Source: Burkholderiales bacterium
GTDB taxonomy: Bacteria; Pseudomonadota; Gammaproteobacteria; Burkholderiales; Burkholderiaceae_C
DNA: 63,882 nt
Assembly (NCBI GenBank): GCA_947377275.1
Contig: CANCFV010000008.1
Span: forward strand, 1 to 63,882
Direction: 5' to 3'
Positions 17,506-25,403 of this stretch are shown piece by piece. Both the position numbers and the translations under genes were made by a program. Each line of letters opens with the position of its first letter. The first letter of the stretch is position 1. The notes beneath the pieces were generated by a model. The model did not search any database. It was not told the DNA's origin and saw nothing but the letters and a program-made list of their open reading frames with translations.

Positions 17506-18900
17506 TCAGACGTGCAGCAGCAGGTGCTCTCGCTCCCACGGCGAGATCACCTTCATGAATTCGGCGTGTTCGGTCTCTTTGACTTCGGCGTAGACCGTGA
17601 TGAACTCTTGGCCCAACAGCTCGGCCAGGTCGGCTTCTTCGCGCAGCAAGCTCACTGCCTCACCCAGGCTGCGTGGCAAGCCGTAGTCACCCAGATAAGC
17701 ATCGCCCTTGCATTCCGCAGTGGGCTCGATCTGCTTCTGGATACCGAGGTAGCCGCAGGCCAGGGTGGCAGCCAGTGCGACATAGGGATTGGCATCGGCA
17801 CCGATCACACGGTTCTCGATGCGGCGCGCGGCCGGTGGGGCAACGGGGGAGCGAAAGCCCACGGTGCGGTTGTCCGTGCCCCATTGGATGTTGATGGGCG
17901 CAGCGGTGTGGCGCGCAAGGCGACGGTAGCTGTTCACATAGGGTGCGAGCAAGGCCATGGCCGAGGGGATGTAGCGCTGCAGGCCGCCGATGTACCAGTA
18001 GAACTCTTTGGAGGCGGTGCCATCCGGGTTGCTGAAGATGTTCTGTCCGGTGACCTTGTCGACCACGCTCTGGTGCACGTGCATGGCGCTGCCAGGCTCG
18101 TTGGCAATTGGCTTGGCCATGAAGGTGGCGTACATGTCGTGGCGCAGGGCGGCCTCGCGCACCGTGCGCTTGAAGAAGAAGACCTCGTCGGCCAGTTGCA
18201 GCGGGTGATCGTGAAAGAAGTTGATCTCCATCTGCCCGGCGCCAATTTCGTGGATGAGGGTGTCCACGTTGAGCTTCATGGCCTCGCAGTAGGCGTAGAT
18301 GTCTTCAAACAGGGGGTCGAACTCGTTGACGGCGTCAATCGAATAGGCTTGGCGAGACGTTTCAGCTCGGCCGCTGCGACCCTTGGGCGGCTTCAGTGGC
18401 AGGTCCGGATCGAGGTTGCGCTCGACCAGATAGAACTCCAACTCAGGGGCCACCACGGGCGCCCAGCCCTTGGCATCGAAGAGCTCACACACGCGCTTGA
18501 GCACTGATCGCGGCGCAAAGGGGATGAGCTTGCCGTCGCGGTCGTAGCAATCATGGATGACCTGAGCGGTCGGATCGGTGGCCCAGGGCACGATGCGGGC
18601 GGTGCTCGGGTCGGCCCGCAGGTGCATGTCGTGGTCGGTGGCGCTGATCACCTCGAAATAGGGGCCAGACTCGGGCTGCTCGCCGGTCACGCCCATGGCC
18701 ACGACGATCTCGGGCAGGCGCATGCCGCGGTCTTCTGTGAAGCGGTCACGGGGCAGGATCTTGCCTCTGGCCACGCCGGTGAGGTCAGGAACAAGGCACT
18801 CGACCTCGGTCACGCGTTGCTCGATGAACCACTTCTCAAGCTCGGCGAACGACTGGTTTGTGGTGGAGGTGTTGGGGTTCGGATTGGTTGGCGTGCTCAT
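17506..18900 (-). CDS. puuA: Gamma-glutamylputrescine synthetase (glutamine synthetase family)
   Basis: 464 aa from the ATG at 18900; a GTG at 18984 would add 28 residues without family similarity, so the ATG is preferred. It ligates glutamate to putrescine with ATP as the first committed step of the Puu pathway. Visible GS features: ELEKWFIEQRVTEVECLVPD, the Glu-rich metal site APELEFYLVE, EIGAGQMEINFFHDHPL, the ATP/glutamate loop ANEPGSAMHVHQSV and NRTVGFRSP. The first copy of two in this locus (the other is at 23609-24946). It is 25 bp upstream of potF. Confidence 0.9.
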   Translation of the reverse strand: MSTPTNPNPNTSTTNQSFAELEKWFIEQRVTEVECLVPDLTGVARGKILPRDRFTEDRGMRLPEIVVAMGVTGEQPESGPYFEVISATDHDMHLRADPSTARIVPWATDPTAQVIHDCYDRDGKLIPFAPRSVLKRVCELFDAKGWAPVVAPELEFYLVERNLDPDLPLKPPKGRSGRAETSRQAYSIDAVNEFDPLFEDIYAYCEAMKLNVDTLIHEIGAGQMEINFFHDHPLQLADEVFFFKRTVREAALRHDMYATFMAKPIANEPGSAMHVHQSVVDKVTGQNIFSNPDGTASKEFYWYIGGLQRYIPSAMALLAPYVNSYRRLARHTAAPINIQWGTDNRTVGFRSPVAPPAARRIENRVIGADANPYVALAATLACGYLGIQKQIEPTAECKGDAYLGDYGLPRSLGEAVSLLREEADLAELLGQEFITVYAEVKETEHAEFMKVISPWEREHLLLHV

Positions 18901-19055
18901 GGGGAGGTCTTTTGAATGGTCGCCAGCCTCATCTTCGGCTTGCGAAAGGCGTGGCTGGGCTTGGCACGGGCGCGAGATGGGCACCCGTGGTCCGTTTGGG
19001 TCTGATGTGCGTGGAGGTCGGCGTCACCTGAACAGGCGATGCCAAGCAGGTGCAG

Positions 19056-19859
19056 TCAGGGTCCGGGTGGGCGATGCAGGTCGCGCCAGGACCGGCATGC
19101 ATCACCAAATGCCTTGAGAATGCCCAGTGAGATTGGGTTCGCGTTGGCCTGCCACTCGGGATGCCACTGAACGCAAAGGCTGAAGCCAGCGCTTTGTGGC
19201 ACGGAGAAGGCTTCGACCAAGCCATCCGGCGCGGTGGCCTCGATCCGCAAACCATCGGCGAGCCGCGCTATGCCTTGGCCGTGCAGGCTGTTGACCTGCA
19301 AGCAGTCGGTTTCAAGCAAGGCAGACAACAGGCCGCCGGGGTGAACTTGAATTGGGTGAGCCAAGCCGTATTGCACATTGACAGGCTGGGCGTCATCAGG
19401 TGCGCGGTGGTCAGCGAGTCCGTGCTGCTCGTGCACGGCCTGATACAAGCTGCCCCCCAACGCGACGTTGGTTTCTTGGAACCCTCGACAGATGCCGAGC
19501 AGTGGCAGGCCACGCTTCACTGCATGGCGTATCAGAGGCAGGGTCCAAAGATCTCGGACTGGATCCAGGGGCAGGGTGGCATCGTGAACGGCCTCGCCAA
19601 AGTGCTGAGGGTGCACGTTGGAGGGGGAGCCTGTCAGCAAGATCCCATCGGCGATGTCCAGCCAGTCAAGCAGCTCTTCAGGGTGGGCGCTGGGCACCAC
19701 AATCGGCAGGCAACCGGCCAGGCGCACAGCCTCGATGTATTTCTGCCCCACGACATGAAATGGGTGCTGTCCGACCGTGCGATGACACGAGGGCACCAGC
19801 ACACGTGGTGCATGGCGCGGCAGCGAGCTGTTGATCGGACGGAGTTCGGGGGTCGACAT
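19056..19859 (-). CDS. puuD: Gamma-glutamyl-gamma-aminobutyrate hydrolase (peptidase C26)
   Basis: 267 aa from the ATG at 19859; upstream in-frame codons to 20009 run through a terminator and are not coding. It hydrolyses gamma-glutamyl-GABA to GABA and glutamate. The class I amidotransferase-like triad is complete: Cys124 in LLGICRGFQE, His233 and Glu235 in VQWHPEW. GILLTGSPSNVHP is the conserved loop following the first half. No Shine-Dalgarno is visible, and a TTGTGATCA operator-like word lies 3 bp before the start. The gene lies 155 bp upstream of puuA. Confidence 0.9.
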   Translation of the reverse strand: MSTPELRPINSSLPRHAPRVLVPSCHRTVGQHPFHVVGQKYIEAVRLAGCLPIVVPSAHPEELLDWLDIADGILLTGSPSNVHPQHFGEAVHDATLPLDPVRDLWTLPLIRHAVKRGLPLLGICRGFQETNVALGGSLYQAVHEQHGLADHRAPDDAQPVNVQYGLAHPIQVHPGGLLSALLETDCLQVNSLHGQGIARLADGLRIEATAPDGLVEAFSVPQSAGFSLCVQWHPEWQANANPISLGILKAFGDACRSWRDLHRPPGP

Positions 19860-19861
19860 GT

Positions 19862-19873
19862 TTGTGATCAAAT
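19862..19873. promoter_or_regulatory. Operator-like site TTGTGATCAAAT before puuD
   Basis: Nine of its first ten bases follow the palindrome TTGTGATCACAA found before puuA2. It begins 3 bp from the puuD start codon, so a bound repressor would cover the translation start and probably the promoter. It is a probable site for the GntR/FCD regulator encoded just upstream; this is inferred from the repeated word. Confidence 0.5.
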
Positions 19874-19980
19874 CTTTGATGTACGAACAATATCTGCAGA
19901 ACGATCCATCTGGAAGAGCCACTTGATGCCAGATGGCTGGTCCACTTTTTGCTTGTTTTTGGGGCGTGGCTGTTGGTGTG

Positions 19981-20004
19981 AAAAAAATGCCCCAGGTTGG
20001 GGCA
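19981..20004 (-). terminator. Rho-independent terminator after the GntR regulator
   Basis: Read on the minus strand: stem TGCCCCA / TGGGGCA with a 3-base loop followed by seven T. It would end the regulator transcript about 210 bp after its stop, implying that puuD and downstream genes have their own promoter. Confidence 0.85.
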
Positions 20005-20216
20005 ATCAAGTCTGAGCGACTGGCACAGGAATTCAGGGTTTTGGATGACAGGCGTCGGGCAGTGCTCGAGCGTCATGCGGTAGCCTTCCCAGGCTGGTGA
20101 GCGCTGTCTCTTGCTCGCGCGGAACTGGTCTGGCGCGGGCGACAGGCGAGGCTGTCAAACCGGCTATATCGAGCACCTCATTGGTGCGCGCGAACTGCGG
20201 CCGAGGTGCCGGCAAT

Positions 20217-20924
20217 TCAAGGCGTTCGGATCTCCGATTTGATCGGCTGCCTGAGTGCTCGCAGCCTTTGGCGAAGAAACTGACTGGCCACAAAGATGTC
20301 TTTCTCGATGGCGCGGCGCACACCGGCGCTGTCGCCGCGCATCAGGGCCTTGATCACCTCTTCATGGGAGTCGTTGAGCACCAAAGAGGCTTCCTCTGTG
20401 TCAAACAACTGGTTGGAGATGGGGCCTGCCTTGAGCCACAGCGTGTCTATCATGCTGAACAGCAGGGGCGATCCAGCTGCTCGGTACAGCAGAATGTGAA
20501 AGTCTTCGTTGATGGCCAGATAGGTCGCAGAGTCACCCTGCTCAAGCGCCTCGTGCATTTGAGCGCACAAGCTCTGTAATGCGACTTTTTGAGCGCCGTC
20601 CATGCGAGCGGCGCCACGCTCTGCGGCTTCGCCCTCTAACAGCATCCGCATCTGGAGCAGGTCGTCGAACTCGGCGGGCGCCATGCTGGGAATGGCCACC
20701 CCTGCGTTGGGCATGTTGATCAGCGCGCCCTCTGCAGCCAGTCGCTGCAAAGCTGCGCGCACGGGCATGATGCCGACACCCATGTCGGCTGCAACATCTC
20801 GGATCTTCAGCCGTTGACCGGGCAGAAAATGTCCGACAGTCACCCACTTGCGCAAACGGGAATAAACCGCATCTTGCTGCGTGCTGCTTGCATTCTCAGG
20901 CGAGGCGTTTGCTTCAGCGGTCAT
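20217..20924 (-). CDS. GntR-family regulator, FCD (FadR) subfamily
   Basis: 235 aa. Residues about 15-85 are the winged helix (VYSRLRKWVTVGHFLPGQRL, then VAADMGVGIMPVRAALQRLA). Residues about 95-220 are the all-helical FCD ligand domain with the metal-ligand pattern NEDFHILLYRAAG and NDSHEEVIKAL. It lies inside the polyamine block, between the SDR and puuD genes. FCD regulators bind GT-N-AC palindromes, which fits the TTGTGATCACAA sites nearby. It is most likely the local repressor, with a polyamine-pathway intermediate as inducer; neither point is shown by the sequence. Confidence 0.88.
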   Translation of the reverse strand: MTAEANASPENASSTQQDAVYSRLRKWVTVGHFLPGQRLKIRDVAADMGVGIMPVRAALQRLAAEGALINMPNAGVAIPSMAPAEFDDLLQMRMLLEGEAAERGAARMDGAQKVALQSLCAQMHEALEQGDSATYLAINEDFHILLYRAAGSPLLFSMIDTLWLKAGPISNQLFDTEEASLVLNDSHEEVIKALMRGDSAGVRRAIEKDIFVASQFLRQRLRALRQPIKSEIRTP

Positions 20925-21377
20925 CTGTCATCTGTCATTCATCATCCGTGGTTGGCCATCAGGCCGAAACATCACGCAAGTGGTGCGCACCTGCCATGCC
21001 AGTGCAAGCACACCTGAGTGACCACTGCTGGCTGCGTGAGACCGTGGGCCGGGCTCGAAAATCGGGCCCATGGCGTCGCGTTGAAGGTAGTTTGCCAGAA
21101 GCTGCGACACGTCTCCCCCAGGGGCACCCAACTGTGGTGCCGCGCTCGAAGCGTCATCGTGGTGATGGCTTCGGAGGTGAAATCGACGTTGTGGTGGACG
21201 CAGGGCTGACGTGGTGTGTTTGCACGCGGCATGAGCGGCGCCACAGTGCACCAGCCTGGACGGCGCCGTTCGCATCCATGTGATCACATCGTGAAATCGG
21301 CCATGTGGCTCGACCAGCGTGAGTTGAACCATCGGCCCGCGATACAGGCCTGCTGGATGGGCACTGCCGGGGGGCAA
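20925..21377. other. 453-bp gap between the SDR and the GntR gene
   Basis: An open frame on the minus strand (20928-21377, 149 codons) lacks a recognisable domain, ribosome site or natural composition and is not called. The palindrome at 21279-21290 is the one clear element. The gap is large for this tightly packed block and may be the site of a lost gene. Confidence 0.5.
21279..21290. promoter_or_regulatory. Perfect palindrome ATGTGATCACAT upstream of the GntR gene
   Basis: 12-bp perfect dyad sharing the TGTGATCACA core with the site before puuA2. It lies 355 bp upstream of the GntR/FCD start codon. A candidate autoregulatory site, by motif and location only. Confidence 0.5.
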
Positions 21378-22169
21378 TCAGCCCTTGCTTTCCTGGAGGC
21401 AGTTGCCACCGTCCACAACGATCAGCTGACCAGAAACATAGCTGGCGCCTGGCATGGCCAAGAAGGCGATGGCGCTGGCCACTTCTGTGGCTGTACCGGC
21501 GCGCCCCATGGGGGTGTGCCGTGCTGCTTGTGCTTCTTGCGGGTGTTGTGATTCGGTGGCAACCCAGCCCGGCGCAACGCAATTGACGGTCACCCCTTGC
21601 ATGGCGACCTCCAGCGCCAGAGCCCTGCTCATGCCCACCATGCCGGCCTTGGCTGCGCTGTAGGCGGCTTCGCCGGGGTTGCTTACCAGCGGCCCCGTGA
21701 CAGACGACACATTGACGATGCGGCCGCGCTTTCTCGCCAGCATGTCTGGCAGCACCCGACGCGTGACCAAGTAGCAGGTCGTGAGGTTGCGGGCGATGTC
21801 GTCATGCCATGCGGCGTCATCGAGCTCAGCCAGTGGTGTAAACGACTCGCGCCCGCCATCCTGCACCATGCCTGCATTGTTCACCAGCACGTCAATGTCA
21901 CCCAGGTCTGACTGGACTTGGGCAACCAGCGCGGTCACCTCCTGCGCATTGCGCAAGTCGCCGATGTAGCCGTTCGCCACATGGCCCAGCGCGCGCAATT
22001 CGGCCGAACGCTCGTGGACGCGAGGGCCTGTTGCGCACAGGGCCACTTTGCAGCCCAACTCGGCCAGCAGCCTGGCCGTTGCGAACCCGATGCCGCTGGC
22101 ACTGCCTGCCCCCGTGACCAGTGCAATCTGACCAGGCAGGGAGAAGAGCGGATGCGGGCCTTTAGCCAC
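21378..22169 (-). CDS. Short-chain dehydrogenase/reductase
   Basis: 263 aa classical SDR. Cofactor motif VTGAGSASGIGFA at residues about 18-30, NNAG at about 106, catalytic Ser in NVSSVTG and Tyr-Lys in YSAAKAG, and a C-terminal VVDGGN. The start overlaps the end of the upstream aminotransferase gene by 8 bp, so the two are translationally coupled. It belongs to the sub-operon puuA2-aminotransferase-SDR. A dehydrogenase for an alcohol or aldehyde derived from an amine would fit, but the substrate is not readable. Confidence 0.85.
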   Translation of the reverse strand: MAKGPHPLFSLPGQIALVTGAGSASGIGFATARLLAELGCKVALCATGPRVHERSAELRALGHVANGYIGDLRNAQEVTALVAQVQSDLGDIDVLVNNAGMVQDGGRESFTPLAELDDAAWHDDIARNLTTCYLVTRRVLPDMLARKRGRIVNVSSVTGPLVSNPGEAAYSAAKAGMVGMSRALALEVAMQGVTVNCVAPGWVATESQHPQEAQAARHTPMGRAGTATEVASAIAFLAMPGASYVSGQLIVVDGGNCLQESKG

Positions 22170-23547
22170 CGGTCAGTTCTTGCAGGGCCTGATCCATCGT
22201 GCTGAGCAGCAGCTCAACGTGGGCGTCGGTGGTGTCCGGGCAGATCAGCATCATGTTGTGGAACGGGGTGATCAACACGCCGCGGTTCAGCAGGTAGAGG
22301 TGGATGGCATGTTCAAGTTCTGCATCCATGGCGGCACCAGCTTCAGTGCCGTTTAGAGGTGGCAGGGCGCAGAACTGGAACTCGGTGCGCGCGCCGACTT
22401 GGGTGACGCACCATGGCAGCCCATGTCGTTTGATCAAGGTTTGCAACCCTCGCGCCAGCAGGGCGGCGCGGGCTTGCATGGGCGCGAAGACCTCTGGCCG
22501 CAGGTAGTTACTCAGCGTGGCGCGCATGGCTGCCATCGCCAGCAGATTGGCCGTGAGTGTGGTGCCGATGCCTGAGTGCCCGGCAGGGGCAGCGCGCTTG
22601 GCGGCCACTGCCCTGGAGGCCAGTTCAGCACTGAACCCATATGCTGCGCAAGGCATGCCGCCGCCCAGGGCTTTGCCAACCACCAGGGCATCAACGGCAA
22701 TGCCGTGTTCGCGTGCATAGCCGCCTGGCCCGCTGCTGAGCGTGTGGGTTTCGTCCATCACCAACAAACTGCCGTGGCGTTTGATCAGCTCGGCGGCCTT
22801 CTCCCAATAACCTGGGGCGGGCATCACCATGCCGATGTTGGTCATCACGGGTTCGGCAAGCACGCAGGCCACGTCTCCAGGTGCCAAGGCGGCTTCCAGG
22901 GCGGCAAGGTCGTTGAACTCGATGACCCGCGTCGTGGTCAGAAGGTCCTGCACTTGGCCCAGCAGGCTAGGGCGCTGGACTGGCTGCCCATCCACCAAGT
23001 CGACAAACACATCATCAACGGTCCCGTGGTAGCAGCCGTTGAAGACCAGCAGCACGCGTCTGCCCGTGGCAGCACGCACCCAGCGCAGCATGAAGCGGTT
23101 CGCGTCGGTGGCCGTCATGGCGAACTGCCATTGCGGCAAGCCAAAGCGATCTGCCAGCAGCTGTGCCACCACGGCGGCGTCTTCCCCAGCCAGCATGGTG
23201 GTCATGCCATTGCCCGCCTGGGTCTGCAGTGCTTGCGCGACCGCAGCCGGAGAGTGACCAAACATCGCACCGGTATCGCCGAGGCAGAAGTCTGCCAGCG
23301 TGTGGCCGTCAACGTCCACCAGCTCTGCACCATGTGCCCGATCGACCTGCAAAGCGAAGGGTGTGCCCCAGTCGCTCATCCAGTGCAGCGGCACGCCGAA
23401 CATCATGTGCTCGCAGGCTCGGGCAGCCATGACCTTCGAGCGAGGGCGGTTGTCGATGTAGCGCGCGCGCTCTCGTTCGAGCAGCGCGCTCACCTGCTCT
23501 GGCGCGATGCCGGTTGGCCAGTGGTGGGGGGCAATGGGGGCGTTCAT
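22162..23547 (-). CDS. Class III PLP aminotransferase
   Basis: 461 aa, related to the glutamate-1-semialdehyde aminomutase-like branch. The PLP lysine is Lys292 in VVGKALGGGMPCAAYG, the cofactor aspartate lies in LLVMDETHTLSSGPGGY, and the phosphate-binding area includes FNGCYHGTVDDV. A genuine HemL is unlikely: the length, the MDETHT variant and the context do not match heme synthesis. It sits 61 bp after puuA2 and overlaps the SDR gene. It may transaminate a glutamylated or free amine or omega-amino acid in parallel with gabT. Confidence 0.82.
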   Translation of the reverse strand: MNAPIAPHHWPTGIAPEQVSALLERERARYIDNRPRSKVMAARACEHMMFGVPLHWMSDWGTPFALQVDRAHGAELVDVDGHTLADFCLGDTGAMFGHSPAAVAQALQTQAGNGMTTMLAGEDAAVVAQLLADRFGLPQWQFAMTATDANRFMLRWVRAATGRRVLLVFNGCYHGTVDDVFVDLVDGQPVQRPSLLGQVQDLLTTTRVIEFNDLAALEAALAPGDVACVLAEPVMTNIGMVMPAPGYWEKAAELIKRHGSLLVMDETHTLSSGPGGYAREHGIAVDALVVGKALGGGMPCAAYGFSAELASRAVAAKRAAPAGHSGIGTTLTANLLAMAAMRATLSNYLRPEVFAPMQARAALLARGLQTLIKRHGLPWCVTQVGARTEFQFCALPPLNGTEAGAAMDAELEHAIHLYLLNRGVLITPFHNMMLICPDTTDAHVELLLSTMDQALQELTGG

Positions 23548-23608
23548 GGTCGAGGTCGTTGAATGCTTGAGTCGGTTTGTGTGGGGTCAGCGCTGTTTGT
23601 CTGATGGC

Positions 23609-24946
23609 TCACACGAGCAGCAACAGGTGTTCGCGCTCCCAGCTGCTGATCACGCGGTTGTAGCCCGCGTTTTCGAGCTCTTTGACTGCGCAGAAGGCGT
23701 CAACAAAGCGCTCGCCAAGCACGTCGCGCAGATCGTCGCAGGCGCGCATTGATTCCAGCGCGTCCTCAAGATGGCGGGGCAATTCGTGGTTGACGTTCCA
23801 GGCGCTGTCCAGGGTTGGCTCGGTCGGTTGGAGTTGCTTCTGCATGCCAAGGAGGCCGCATGCCAGCGTGGCAGCCATGGCCAGATAGGGGTTGGTGTCG
23901 ACCCCGGGCACACGGTTCTCTACACGGCGAGCTTGCGGGCCTGACTTGGGGATGCGGATGCCGCAGGTTCGGTTGTCATGACCCCAGCGCACGTTGATGG
24001 GCGCCGACATGTAGGGCGCCAAGCGCCGGTAGGAGTTGACGTAGGGCGCGAGCACCGGCATCACTTGCGGGATGTAGACCTGCTGGCCTGCAATGAAATG
24101 GTGGAACAGGTCTGATGCCTGCCCATCGGGGCGGCTGAAGATGTTGTCGCCAGTTGCAGCATCAACGATGCTTTGATGGATGTGCATCGCGCTGCCAGGC
24201 TCGCCCTCCATGGGCTTGGCCATGAAGGTTGCAAAAACCCCATGGCGCAGCGCGGTCTCGCGCACGGCCCGCTTGAACAAGAACACACGGTCTGCCAACT
24301 CCATCGGGTCACCGTGGCTGAAGTTGATCTCCATCTGGCCTGGGCCGGCTTCATGGATGAGCGTCTCCACGCCCAATCGGTGTTGCCCACAGAAGGTTGA
24401 CAGCTCCTGGAAGAATGGATCGAAGTCATTGACCGCATCAATCGAGTAGCTTTGACGACCGACTTCGGGCTTGCCTGTGCGACCCAGGGGCGGATGCAAT
24501 GGCTCGTGTGGGTTGAGTTGCCGTGCAACCAGGTAGAACTCCATCTCAGGTGCCACGACGGCGCGCCAACCCTGCTTCTCGTAGAGCGAGAGCACCCGGC
24601 GGAGCACAGCCCGGGGCGAGAGTTGCACGGGCTGGCCATCCCATTCTTCGCAGTCGTGAATGACCACAGCCACTGGCTCTGCCGCCCAGGGGACGATGCG
24701 GATGGTGGACGCGTCGGGCTTGCAGACCATGTCGGGATCCGTGTCCCCCACGAAAGGGCCGTTGTCCGGTTGCTGCCCGTTGACCGTGTTCAACAACACG
24801 CTTTTGGGGATGCGCATTTCACCGCTGGCGAGGAACAGATCCCTGGGAAGGATCTTGCCGCGCGCGATGCCCGTCATGTCGGGGATCACGCATTCGACCT
24901 CGTGAATGCTGTGGGTGGTGAGGAAATCGTGGAGTTCGGAGTTCAT
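23609..24946 (-). CDS. Second glutamylamine synthetase (PuuA-like, glutamine synthetase family)
   Basis: 445 aa from the ATG at 24946; upstream codons to 24994 would translate the operator. Conserved GS blocks: VECVIPDMTGIARGKILPRD, APEMEFYLV, EAGPGQMEINFSHGDPM, EGEPGSAMHIHQSI and NRTCGIRIP. It is clearly paralogous to puuA at 17506-18900 but diverged, and keeps the same C-terminal SWEREHLLLLV ending. First gene of the minus-strand block and head of the puuA2-aminotransferase-SDR unit. The amine it glutamylates may differ from putrescine. Confidence 0.87.
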   Translation of the reverse strand: MNSELHDFLTTHSIHEVECVIPDMTGIARGKILPRDLFLASGEMRIPKSVLLNTVNGQQPDNGPFVGDTDPDMVCKPDASTIRIVPWAAEPVAVVIHDCEEWDGQPVQLSPRAVLRRVLSLYEKQGWRAVVAPEMEFYLVARQLNPHEPLHPPLGRTGKPEVGRQSYSIDAVNDFDPFFQELSTFCGQHRLGVETLIHEAGPGQMEINFSHGDPMELADRVFLFKRAVRETALRHGVFATFMAKPMEGEPGSAMHIHQSIVDAATGDNIFSRPDGQASDLFHHFIAGQQVYIPQVMPVLAPYVNSYRRLAPYMSAPINVRWGHDNRTCGIRIPKSGPQARRVENRVPGVDTNPYLAMAATLACGLLGMQKQLQPTEPTLDSAWNVNHELPRHLEDALESMRACDDLRDVLGERFVDAFCAVKELENAGYNRVISSWEREHLLLLV

Positions 24947-25403
24947 GATCAGATGATAAAGAAAAAATTTGCACTTGTGATCACAAAATTGCATTAAATT
25001 TGAAAAAAGCGAGGATTAACCTTGGTATGTGATCTCATGTTTGGGTGGCGTGTGGGGATTTGAACTGACTAAGACACGTGGAAAGTGCTCCAGATCGACC
25101 CCTTGTGATACGGCCGTCATGTAGCGGTGCAAAGCGACCGAACTACGAGAGCCAACAGGGGTGACAGTGCAGCGCGCCGAGCTGTCCCATCTGTGTCAGC
25201 GAGCCGGGGCGGATGGCCGGATGGAGCTGCTGGACGCCAAGCATCAGCTGAATGCGGGGCAGAGAAGCACAGACGACACAAGCATGTGTGGTGGGTTTGA
25301 GCGCATCCTGCAAGCTCCTTGGCGATCTGTTCGCTGAGCCGGAGGGCGACACGCTCTTGGTCGGGGGGCGCTTCAATCCCGGCTTCGGTGAAGCAGGCGG
25401 GTG
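24947..25403. other. 457-bp gap between puuA2 and the hybrid kinase
   Basis: No confident gene. It holds the puuA2 operator and AT-rich promoter area (about 24947-25040), a tRNA 3'-end-like stretch (25042-25067, minus strand), and a minus-strand reading frame at about 25310-25395 whose codons look protein-like but lack a start and end. The latter two are treated as findings, not genes. Confidence 0.6.
24975..24986. promoter_or_regulatory. Perfect operator palindrome TTGTGATCACAA before puuA2
   Basis: 12-bp perfect dyad in a strongly AT-rich region, beginning 29 bp upstream of the puuA2 ATG, where a repressor would block transcription of the whole block. The same core occurs at 21279-21290 and, with changes, at 19862-19873. 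A near-match (TGTGATCTCA) lies at 25028-25037. Confidence 0.65.

Larger units (their letters stand above)
19860..20216. other. 357-bp gap between the GntR gene and puuD
   Basis: No credible coding sequence. It contains the GntR-gene terminator (19981-20004), the operator-like word next to puuD, and an AT-rich stretch at about 19860-19900 where the puuD promoter should lie. Confidence 0.7.

Noticed and set aside
19681-20009. Upstream extension of puuD to 20009
   Set aside because: The extra 50 codons cross a strong terminator of the previous gene and lack family similarity; the ATG at 19859 gives the right length.
20928-21377. 149-codon frame filling the gap before the GntR gene
   Set aside because: Begins right at the SDR stop, rich in His/Pro/Arg, no recognisable domain, and contains the ATGTGATCACAT palindrome; treated as non-coding.
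22162-23547. Aminotransferase as glutamate-1-semialdehyde aminomutase (hemL)
   Set aside because: It shares the PLP lysine context, but its length, cofactor motif variant and coupling to puuA2 and an SDR argue against a heme-synthesis role.
24975-24986. CRP site
   Set aside because: CRP sites have TGTGA and TCACA separated by six bases; here the arms abut, so the spacing is wrong.
25042-25067. Complete tRNA gene
   Set aside because: Only a T-loop and CCA-like end are seen; no acceptor partner, D-arm or anticodon arm can be drawn.
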